A stretch of DNA of 15,341 nucleotides, from the NCBI GenBank assembly GCA_945875225.1, contig CAMCJY010000014.1, forward strand, positions 1-15,341, in the 5' to 3' direction. Shown here in pieces: positions 1 to 5,187 of the stretch. The notes below the pieces were generated by a model. It was not told where the DNA came from. It saw nothing but the letters and a program-made list of their open reading frames with translations, and did no database searches. The number at the start of each line of letters is the position of its first letter. Position 1 is the stretch's first letter. This DNA is from Comamonas sp. lk. Lineage in GTDB: Bacteria > Pseudomonadota > Gammaproteobacteria > Burkholderiales > Burkholderiaceae_C. A program made the translations under genes and the position numbers.

Positions 1-1
1 T

Positions 2-208
2 GGCAAACACCATTTGATTCCCACCTTCCCACCTTTGACCGGCGGTAGCTACGAAAGCGCGCGGCGCAAAAACTCCACGCCCTCGGCAGGTAAAAACCTG
101 GCGGGCAAAGCGCCACGCCCCGGCACTATCCTGACCCAACACACCGGCCTGCCGCCGCGTGCAGGCGTCAAGGTGGCAACGCGCCGGGCCAAGGCCCAGC
201 TGCGTTAA
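2..208 (+). CDS. C-terminal fragment of an unrecognised gene (5' end outside window)
   Basis: An open plus-strand frame enters from the left edge and ends at TAA 206-208, giving about 68 residues. There is a TTG at 14-16 but no ribosome binding site before it, and the frame is already open at the edge, so this is most simply the tail of a longer gene. The tail is basic and rich in Gly, Pro, Arg and Lys (it ends ...RRAKAQLR), with no motif I can place. Third codon positions are mostly G or C, as in the neighbouring genes, which supports real coding. It converges on ribE with a palindrome between the two stops. I do not recognise the family and assign no function. A chance open frame in GC-rich DNA remains possible. 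Confidence 0.45.
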   Translation, partial: GKHHLIPTFPPLTGGSYESARRKNSTPSAGKNLAGKAPRPGTILTQHTGLPPRAGVKVATRRAKAQLR

Positions 209-218
209 TTTATTCTAC

Positions 219-282
219 TTTGCATCACACAATAATGGATTGCCGCATCGCTACGCTCTTGGCGACGGCGGACTGATGCAAA
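219..282. repeat. 64-base imperfect palindrome between convergent genes
   Basis: Outer arms TTTGCATCA (219-227) and TGATGCAAA (274-282) are perfect 9-base reverse complements. Inside them GCCG (242-245) and TCGC (248-251) pair with GCGA (262-265) and CGGC (266-269), leaving a two-base bulge and a 10-base loop. It sits between the stop of the partial plus-strand gene and the stop of ribE, where a bidirectional terminator would be expected, but neither strand has a following U-run. It could be a terminator-like 3' end structure or a REP/MITE-like element. I see no target-site duplication. The rest of the 98-base gap holds a direct repeat GCAAACC (278-284, 296-302) around TTAGCTAA. Confidence 0.5.
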
Positions 283-306
283 CCTTAGCTAAGCCGCAAA
301 CCGCTA

Positions 307-945
307 TCAGTGGTTTGTTTGCGAGCCCAGGCTGAGCATACGTTCGACGTAGCGCGCAATCACATCAATTTCTAAGTTCACTAGCACGCTAGGTGCCAGG
401 CGGTGCAGCGCGGTGTTGCTGATAGTGTGGGGAATGAGGTTGATGCTGAAATCACACCCAGCCTGCGAATCATTGACGCGGTTGACCGTCAGGCTCACGC
501 CGTTAACGGTAATTGAGCCTTTGTAGGCCAAGTATTTGGCCAATGCCGCTGGTGCAAGTATGCGCAATTCCCAGCTTTCGCCCACGGGCGCGAAGTGCTG
601 CACTTCGCCCATGCCATCGACATGGCCGGACACCAAATGGCCGCCCAGGCGGTCATTGGCGCGCAGGGCTTTTTCCAGGTTGACTTCGCCCACCGTGTCT
701 AGCCCGGCGGTTTTATCCAACGACTCTGCCGATATATCCAGCGTAAAAACCGGAGCCTGCGCATCCTGCTGCAAAGTGGTGACCGTCATGCAGGCGCCGT
801 TGATGGCAATGCTGTCGCCCAGACCCGCGTCGTCTAAATAGCCCGCAGGGCATTGCACATGCAGGCGCTTGCCATGGGCCTGGCTGGCGCCCAAATCGTC
901 GATACGGGTAATGCGGCCTACGCCGGTGATGATGCCTGTAAACAT
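307..945 (-). CDS. ribE: Riboflavin synthase, alpha subunit
   Basis: This 212-residue enzyme dismutates two 6,7-dimethyl-8-ribityllumazine molecules to riboflavin plus a pyrimidinedione, the last step of cytoplasmic riboflavin synthesis. The sequence has the family's internal duplication of two lumazine-binding barrels (roughly residues 1-97 and 98-195). It opens with the invariant MFTGII. NGACMTV (49-55) in the first half matches NGVSLTV (148-154) in the second. GGHLVSGHVDG (101-111) and HTISNT (173-178) are typical binding-site segments, and length is normal. The ATG at 943-945 lies 18 bases after the ribD stop, so the two genes are very likely co-transcribed. The spacer contains a run of nine T and only a weak purine stretch (AAGAG) as ribosome binding site. 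In some genomes this gene is called ribC. I saw no FMN riboswitch next to it. Confidence 0.96.
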   Translation of the reverse strand: MFTGIITGVGRITRIDDLGASQAHGKRLHVQCPAGYLDDAGLGDSIAINGACMTVTTLQQDAQAPVFTLDISAESLDKTAGLDTVGEVNLEKALRANDRLGGHLVSGHVDGMGEVQHFAPVGESWELRILAPAALAKYLAYKGSITVNGVSLTVNRVNDSQAGCDFSINLIPHTISNTALHRLAPSVLVNLEIDVIARYVERMLSLGSQTNH

Positions 946-963
946 AGAACTCTTAAAAAAAAA

Positions 964-2085
964 TTAAAAATCTGCGCTGCCTTGCAGACGCGCCAGGATA
1001 CGCAGGTCCGGCCCGATGCGCTCCGCGCTTTGAAAATCCAGCGCCAGCCCTTGGGCCAATGCGCTCAAAGGCCCGAAGTTGGACAGGCCTGCACCCTGGC
1101 CTAGCCAGAGGGGCGCCAGGTACACCAGCATTTCATCGACCAAGCCGGCGCGCAGCAGCGAGCCATTGAGCTTATGCCCGGCCTCGATATGTATTTCATT
1201 GCATTCGCGCCGCGCAAGGTCTTGCGCCATGGCTTGCAGATCCACCTTAGGCGCTGAGTCGACTTCGCCAGCAGGACCCGGCAGATACACGATCTCGGCA
1301 CCGGCCTGGCGCAGCGCTGCTTCTCGCGCGGCATGGGGCTGGGCCGCATACATCAGCACCTTGCGCGCCGCGCCAAACAAAGCCGCATCGGGCGGGGTTT
1401 GCAAAGCGCTGTCCACAATCACCAGCATGGGCTGGCGCAGGGTGCCCACATGGCGCACGTCGAGCAGTGGTTTGTCTTGCAGCACCGTGCCCACGCCGGT
1501 CAGTATGGCGCAAGCACGCGCCCGCCAGGCATGGCCATCCGTGCGCGCCTGTGGGCCGGTAATCCATTGGCTTTGCCCGTTGTTCAAAGCCGTTACCCCG
1601 TCCAGCGAGGCCGCGGCCTTGAGCCGCATCCAGGGCCTGCCTTTATGCATTCGGCTAAAAAAACCAATATTGAGTTCGCGTGATTCTGCGGCGCCTGGCC
1701 CCACTTCCACCGCAATGCCTGCAGCGCGTAGCTTGGCAAAGCCCTGGCCTGCGACCAGCGGGTTAGGGTCTTTCAAGGACGCGACCACGCGTGCGATACC
1801 GGCCTGTGCCAGCGCGTCGCAGCACGGCCCGGTGCGCCCCTGGTGCGCGCAGGGTTCCAGCGTGACATACGCAGTAGCGCCTTGAGTGCTGTGGCCTTGG
1901 GCTTGCGCGTCTTGCAGCGCCATGATTTCGGCATGCGGCCCGCCGGCCATCTGGGTGTGGCCCTGGCCGATGACCCGCCCTGCCGGGTTGACCAGCACAC
2001 AGCCTACGCGCGGGTTGGGCGAGGTGAGGTAGAGCGCGGACTGGGCCAGACGCAATGCACTTTCGATAGGTGGCATGGCGCTCAC
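964..2085 (-). CDS. ribD: Bifunctional diaminohydroxyphosphoribosylaminopyrimidine deaminase / 5-amino-6-(5-phosphoribosylamino)uracil reductase
   Basis: RibD carries out the second and third steps of the pyrimidine branch of riboflavin synthesis: deamination, then NADPH-dependent reduction of the ribose. The N-terminal half is a cytidine-deaminase-fold zinc domain with PNPRVGC (23-29), GGPHAEI (48-54, zinc His51 and catalytic Glu53) and EPCAHQGRTGPCC (77-89, zinc cysteines 79 and 88). The C-terminal half, from about residue 150, is the RibD/DHFR-like reductase, opening with MRLKAAASLDG (153-163) and carrying ILTGVGTV (194-201). At 373 residues it is a normal two-domain length. The longest frame begins at GTG (2083-2085). 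An ATG three codons further in (2074-2076) is an equally plausible start, and neither has a strong Shine-Dalgarno sequence. It lies 27 bases after nrdR and 18 before ribE, in one operon. Confidence 0.96.
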   Translation of the reverse strand: MSAMPPIESALRLAQSALYLTSPNPRVGCVLVNPAGRVIGQGHTQMAGGPHAEIMALQDAQAQGHSTQGATAYVTLEPCAHQGRTGPCCDALAQAGIARVVASLKDPNPLVAGQGFAKLRAAGIAVEVGPGAAESRELNIGFFSRMHKGRPWMRLKAAASLDGVTALNNGQSQWITGPQARTDGHAWRARACAILTGVGTVLQDKPLLDVRHVGTLRQPMLVIVDSALQTPPDAALFGAARKVLMYAAQPHAAREAALRQAGAEIVYLPGPAGEVDSAPKVDLQAMAQDLARRECNEIHIEAGHKLNGSLLRAGLVDEMLVYLAPLWLGQGAGLSNFGPLSALAQGLALDFQSAERIGPDLRILARLQGSADF

Positions 2086-2093
2086 ACGCTAGG

Positions 2094-2119
2094 CAATCAA
2101 GCCCCGGCGGGCTTAATTG
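2094..2119. repeat. Inverted repeat at the nrdR-ribD junction
   Basis: AAGCCC (2099-2104) and GGGCTT (2109-2114) form a 6-base stem with a CGGC loop on the plus strand. After one mismatch it is extended by CAAT (2094-2097) and ATTG (2116-2119). The right arm covers the nrdR stop codon (2113-2115), and the whole lies upstream of the ribD start. No U-run follows on the minus strand, so it is unlikely to be a full Rho-independent terminator. A partial attenuator or mRNA-stabilising hairpin between the two cistrons is possible. Confidence 0.45.
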
Positions 2120-2562
2120 TTCACCTCGTTAACCAGGGTTTTGAAGTCGTCAATATCTTCAAAACTGCGGTACACGCTGGCAAAGCGCACATAGGCCACT
2201 TTGTCCAGTTTTTTCAGCTCGCGCATCACCAGTTCGCCAATGCGGGTGGAGGACACCTCGCGCAGGCCGGAGGTGAGTAGTTTTTCCTGAATTCGTTCCA
2301 TGGCGCTGTCGATTTGTTCGGTGCTGACTGGGCGTTTGCGTAAGGCCAGCTTCATGGAGCCTACGATTTTGCTTTGGTCAAAATCAATACGCCGCCCGTC
2401 TTTTTTTACCACCACCGGGTAGCTGACATCGGCCCGTTCGTAGGTGGTAAAGCGTTTTTCGCAGGCGCCGCACTGGCGCCGCCTGCGGATGAAGTCCCCG
2501 TCCTCTGCCATTCGGGTTTCCACAACAGGGGTTTCCGAATGGCCGCAAAACGGGCACTTCAT
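2113..2562 (-). CDS. nrdR: Transcriptional repressor NrdR
   Basis: NrdR is the ATP/dATP-sensing repressor of ribonucleotide reductase operons. The 149-residue protein has the standard architecture: an N-terminal zinc ribbon with four cysteines (C3, C6, C31, C34; CPFCGH and CGAC) that includes the basic stretch RRRR, followed by an ATP-cone domain from about residue 49 to 139 (VVVKKDGRR...). Length and domain order match the family, with nothing missing. The ATG at 2560-2562 is five bases after the glyA stop without a Shine-Dalgarno sequence, so translation is probably coupled to glyA. The nrdR-ribD-rib gene order is also found in Escherichia coli. I found no NrdR-box pair inside this window, so its targets lie elsewhere. 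Confidence 0.97.
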   Translation of the reverse strand: MKCPFCGHSETPVVETRMAEDGDFIRRRRQCGACEKRFTTYERADVSYPVVVKKDGRRIDFDQSKIVGSMKLALRKRPVSTEQIDSAMERIQEKLLTSGLREVSSTRIGELVMRELKKLDKVAYVRFASVYRSFEDIDDFKTLVNEVNN

Positions 2563-2567
2563 CGGGC

Positions 2568-3812
2568 TTAGCCGTAGACCGGAAAGCGGGCTGTAAGCGC
2601 GTGAACCTTAGCGCGCACGGCGGCTATGTTGTCCGCGTCGTGCGGGTTGTCCAGCACGTCGGCGATCAGGTGCGCGGTGGCGCGCGCTTCCTCGTCCTTA
2701 AAGCCGCGCGTGGTCATGGCCGGGGTGCCGATGCGCACGCCGCTAGTCACCATGGGCTTTTCCGGGTCATTCGGGATGGCGTTTTTGTTGATCGTCATAT
2801 GGGCATCGCCCAGCAAGCGCTCAGCGTCTTTGCCGGTGATTTTTTTGGATCGTAAATCGACCAGCATGACATGGCTTTGCGTACCGCCGCTGACGATGCG
2901 CAGGCCGCGCTCGGTCAGAGTTTTAGCCACGATGTCGGCATTGGTCAGCACCTGCTGTTGGTAGGCCTTGAAACCATCGCCTTGGGCTTCTTTAAATGCT
3001 ACGGCCTTGGCAGCGATCACATGCATCAAGGGGCCGCCTTGCAGGCCGGGGAACATGGCGCTGTTGATGGCTTTTTCATGCTGAGACTTCATCAAAATAA
3101 TGCCGCCGCGCGGGCCGCGCAGGCTTTTGTGCGTAGTGGAAGTCACCACGTCGGCATGCGGCACTGGGTTGGGGTACAGGCCTGCGGCAATCAGGCCGGA
3201 GTAGTGCGCCATGTCCACCATGAAAATAGCGCCCACGTCTTTTGCCACCTTGGCAAAGCGGGCAAAGTCGATGTGCAGCGAATACGCGCTGGCGCCGGCG
3301 ATGATCAGCTTGGGCTTGGACTCGTGGGCTTTGCGCTCCATGGCGTCATAGTCGATAGCTTCGTTGGCGTCCAGGCCGTAGCTGACCGCGTTAAACCACT
3401 TTCCGCTCATGTTGAGCGCCATACCGTGGGTCAAGTGGCCCCCTTCGGCCAGGCTCATGCCCATGATGGTGTCGCCGGGCTTGAGGAAAGCCAGAAATAC
3501 CGCGACGTTGGCTGATGCGCCGCAATGGGGCTGCACATTGGCTGCGTCAGCGCCATAGATTTGCTTGAGGCGGTCGATAGCGAGTTGCTCGGCCACGTCC
3601 ACGTTCTCGCAGCCGCCGTAATAGCGCTTGCCAGGGTAGCCTTCGGCGTATTTATTGGTTAGCTGGCTTCCCTGGGCGGCCATAACGGCGGGTGAGGCGT
3701 AGTTTTCGCTGGCAATCAGCTCGATATGGTGTTCCTGGCGGGCATTCTCGGCAACGATGGCGGCCCAGAGTTCGGGGTCGGTTTGCTCAATGAGGTTATT
3801 GCGGTGGTACAT
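2568..3812 (-). CDS. glyA: Serine hydroxymethyltransferase
   Basis: GlyA is the PLP enzyme that converts serine and tetrahydrofolate to glycine and 5,10-methylene-THF in the cytoplasm, the main source of one-carbon units for purines, dTMP and methionine. At 414 residues it is close to the E. coli enzyme. The PLP lysine is K229 in STTHKSLRGPRGG (225-237). Other landmarks are S35 in ASEN, Y55 and E57 in KYAEGYPGKRYYGG (54-67), D200 and H203 in MVDMAHYSG (198-206), and the arginine in GVRIGTPA (358-365). The ATG at 3810-3812 has AGGA (3820-3823) seven bases upstream, a clear ribosome binding site. It heads the run glyA-nrdR-ribD-ribE. Two tandem hairpins lie in its leader. Confidence 0.98.
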   Translation of the reverse strand: MYHRNNLIEQTDPELWAAIVAENARQEHHIELIASENYASPAVMAAQGSQLTNKYAEGYPGKRYYGGCENVDVAEQLAIDRLKQIYGADAANVQPHCGASANVAVFLAFLKPGDTIMGMSLAEGGHLTHGMALNMSGKWFNAVSYGLDANEAIDYDAMERKAHESKPKLIIAGASAYSLHIDFARFAKVAKDVGAIFMVDMAHYSGLIAAGLYPNPVPHADVVTSTTHKSLRGPRGGIILMKSQHEKAINSAMFPGLQGGPLMHVIAAKAVAFKEAQGDGFKAYQQQVLTNADIVAKTLTERGLRIVSGGTQSHVMLVDLRSKKITGKDAERLLGDAHMTINKNAIPNDPEKPMVTSGVRIGTPAMTTRGFKDEEARATAHLIADVLDNPHDADNIAAVRAKVHALTARFPVYG

Positions 3813-3819
3813 GGGGCTG

Positions 3820-3823
3820 TCCT
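3820..3823 (-). promoter_or_regulatory. Ribosome binding site of glyA
   Basis: AGGA on the minus strand, seven bases before the glyA ATG at 3812. It fixes that start codon. The leader hairpin 3828-3852 ends only four bases upstream, so folding could affect access to this site. Confidence 0.7.
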
Positions 3824-3827
3824 AAAG

Positions 3828-3868
3828 GTTGCAGAAAATAGTCAAATGCAACATTGCTGGGCGCAATG
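3828..3868 (-). promoter_or_regulatory. Two tandem hairpins in the glyA leader
   Basis: Reading the minus-strand RNA, CATTGC and GCAATG (3868-3863 and 3857-3852) form a 6-base stem with a 5-base loop. GTTGCA and TGCAAC (3852-3847 and 3833-3828) form a second 6-base stem with a 13-base A/T-rich loop. They share base 3852, so the two stems compete or stack at that point. The second stem lies just upstream of the glyA ribosome binding site. No known riboswitch signature was recognised. The rest of the 179-base spacer (to 3991) has a GCCTG/CAGGC hairpin (3918-3931) and a dyad GCACCC-g-GGGTGC (3930-3942), but no convincing -35/-10 pair. Confidence 0.35.
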
Positions 3869-3991
3869 GCTGCGGGCGATGGGGCTGCGGGTGGGTAACC
3901 CGGAAACTGCCAGTCTGGCCTGGATACAGGCACCCGGGGTGCGTCTGTTGGTGGCGGCACGGTAGACTGAGTGCGATTTTAGTAGTCCGGT

Positions 3992-4807
3992 TCAGATATC
4001 CCGCTGGGCGCTGCTAATCGTCCCTAAAGCTGGCGGGTTTTCACTATGTAAAACCACGGGCTTGGCTTCGGGGGCTGGCGCCGCCATCGGCACGGGATGG
4101 CCGCTGAACACGGCTTGTAAGCGCGTCTGCTCGGCCAGCACCTTGCCGGCATAGCCCCCATCATCTTCTAGGTTGCCCGCGCCTACGTAAAGTCTTAGGC
4201 CCGCCTCTGGCGAACCGGCGCGCGCAATGCACTCTTGCAATACCTTGACGCCCACGCGCACGTTGGCCAGGGCATCAAAAGCCGCCAACCGTCCGCCAAA
4301 GCGGGTGTATTTGTCAGCGTGTACTTGCGGCATCACCTGCATCAGTCCCTGCGCGCCCATGGGGCTTTGCGCGATCGGGTTAAAGCCGGACTCGATGGCC
4401 ATGACCGCCAGTATCAGCAAGGGGTCGATCTTGGCCTTGGCGCCTGCGGTGAAGGATTCGGCCACCAGGGCGGCCATAGGCTCGGGTGCGATGTTGTACT
4501 TGCGGCTCAGCCAATGTGTTATGGCAGCCTGCGGTTTGGGCAGGTCTTTGGGGTTCATGGCGGTGACACGGTCGGTCGCGGTGCCGGTGACCAGACTGGA
4601 GAAAGTCTCTTGGTTGTCTTGCAGCCATTCCATCAACTGCAATTGCCCGGCCTGGCGTAAATTGGGTTGCAAGCCAATGGTGAGTGCAAAAAATATGACC
4701 GCCAGACCCACCAGGGCAAAGCTGTTGTGGGTGATTTCCATAAAACCATGGACGATGTCACGGGCTACCGTGCGTAGCGATTGGCTCAGGCCTTGGGTAG
4801 CGTTCAT
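3992..4807 (-). CDS. Membrane-anchored lytic transglycosylase (SLT domain)
   Basis: Predicted peptidoglycan lytic transglycosylase, which cleaves the MurNAc-GlcNAc bond with formation of 1,6-anhydroMurNAc. The 271-residue protein has one hydrophobic segment at about residues 28-47 (NSFALVGLAVIFFALTIGLQ). It is preceded by Arg and His residues and has no cleavage motif, suggesting an inner-membrane anchor with the rest in the periplasm. The Slt/lysozyme-like domain spans about 125-235: the catalytic Glu is E139 in AIESGFNP (137-144), followed by GAQGLMQVMP (151-160) and a YVGAGN segment (207-212) where the family has N-Y-N-A-G-like motifs. A Pro/Ala-rich tail follows (236-271). The ATG at 4805-4807 has AGGAG (4812-4816) four bases upstream. 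It diverges from the DUF349 gene and precedes glyA by 179 bases. The subfamily is not certain. Confidence 0.88.
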   Translation of the reverse strand: MNATQGLSQSLRTVARDIVHGFMEITHNSFALVGLAVIFFALTIGLQPNLRQAGQLQLMEWLQDNQETFSSLVTGTATDRVTAMNPKDLPKPQAAITHWLSRKYNIAPEPMAALVAESFTAGAKAKIDPLLILAVMAIESGFNPIAQSPMGAQGLMQVMPQVHADKYTRFGGRLAAFDALANVRVGVKVLQECIARAGSPEAGLRLYVGAGNLEDDGGYAGKVLAEQTRLQAVFSGHPVPMAAPAPEAKPVVLHSENPPALGTISSAQRDI

Positions 4808-4980
4808 GGGGCTCCTGGTTCAGTTGCGCCCCGAAAGTGCAAGGCTGAACGGGTGGGCGCACTAGTTTCGGGACAGGCCCGCGAAGCGGTGCCGGTGGGG
4901 TAGCGCAGGTCCCTGGGGCCGGGCTGGGTAAGGGGCTTGCGCTGCGGTTGCGGGAATGCTGGTGCCGGTGGCAACATCAT
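4804..4980 (-). CDS. Possible 58-codon upstream ORF overlapping the lytic transglycosylase start
   Basis: A minus-strand frame opens with two ATG codons (4978-4980 and 4975-4977) and ends at TGA 4804-4806, which overlaps the transglycosylase ATG (4805-4807) as ATGA. That layout is typical of translational coupling. The product would be a 58-residue, proline-rich peptide (begins MMLPPAPAFPQPQRK) with no recognisable domain. Against it, the sequence before the first ATG (AGCGGG) is a poor ribosome binding site, and third-position GC (about 65%) is not distinctive for this GC-rich DNA. It begins 15 bases after a TATAAT, so the leader before it would be very short. It could equally be a chance frame in the 5' UTR. 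Confidence 0.25.
   Translation of the reverse strand: MMLPPAPAFPQPQRKPLTQPGPRDLRYPTGTASRACPETSAPTRSALHFRGATEPGAP
4812..4850 (-). promoter_or_regulatory. Strong ribosome binding site and abutting hairpin before the lytic transglycosylase
   Basis: AGGAG (4812-4816, minus strand) lies four bases from the ATG at 4807. One base upstream of it begins a hairpin: GTTCAG (4850-4845) pairs with CTGAAC (4823-4818), and within it TTGC (4842-4839) pairs with GCAA (4827-4824), with an 11-base loop and a two-base bulge. Ten paired bases next to a Shine-Dalgarno sequence suggest an effect on translation or mRNA stability (inference). Confidence 0.45.
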
Positions 4981-4994
4981 CCCGCTGAAGTTGG

Positions 4995-5000
4995 ATTATA
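4995..5000 (-). promoter_or_regulatory. Candidate -10 element for the lytic transglycosylase
   Basis: A perfect TATAAT on the minus strand, pointing toward the lytic transglycosylase about 190 bases away. No good -35 box sits 16-18 bases upstream (only GC-rich sequence and a TTTAAA at too short a distance), so it may need an activator, or it may be chance. It is the only consensus -10 I see in the divergent region. Confidence 0.4.
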
Positions 5001-5187
5001 CCTTCGCCCCCCGTTTTAAAGGCCTTGCGGGCGGGGGCGGCGGCAAGCTATAGCAGCGGGGGTTTTACCGCCCAGGCGCCTTAATTTGCTGCTGCCTTGC
5101 CGCAAGCCGCTGCATTGAAGGACAATTGCGCCCGCTCTGCGCCGTTCGGTGCCGCGATTTCTTTTTTTCAATTTAGCAAGGCTCCAC

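Larger units (their letters stand above)
4808..5187. other. 380-base divergent intergenic region
   Basis: This is the only stretch above 300 bases without a confident gene. It separates the minus-strand lytic transglycosylase from the plus-strand DUF349 gene. From left to right it holds the transglycosylase ribosome binding site and hairpin, the doubtful 58-codon frame, the TATAAT at 4995-5000, and a weak plus-strand pair TTGCGG (5025-5030) / TATAGC with an 18-base spacer that might serve the DUF349 gene. A pyrimidine-rich segment containing seven T follows just before the DUF349 start. No RNA gene or known riboswitch was recognised. Confidence 0.6.

Noticed and set aside
38..47. ACCGGCGGTA, identical to a core segment of FMN riboswitches
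   Set aside because: The other conserved FMN-riboswitch segments do not follow, the strand is opposite to the riboflavin genes, and the bases lie inside an open reading frame. A chance match.
1079..1885. 268-residue plus-strand frame
   Set aside because: It is antisense to ribD, whose motifs are complete. No ribosome binding site or recognisable domain.
3869..3991. Possible glyA promoter, including TAAAAT near 3975-3980 on the minus strand
   Set aside because: No hexamer resembling TTGACA lies 16-18 bases upstream, so I could not support a promoter call.
5149..5187. Earlier GTG start for the DUF349 protein
   Set aside because: It has no Shine-Dalgarno sequence at usable distance and adds a Phe-rich stretch encoded by a T-run. 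GTG 5188 has AAGG six bases upstream.
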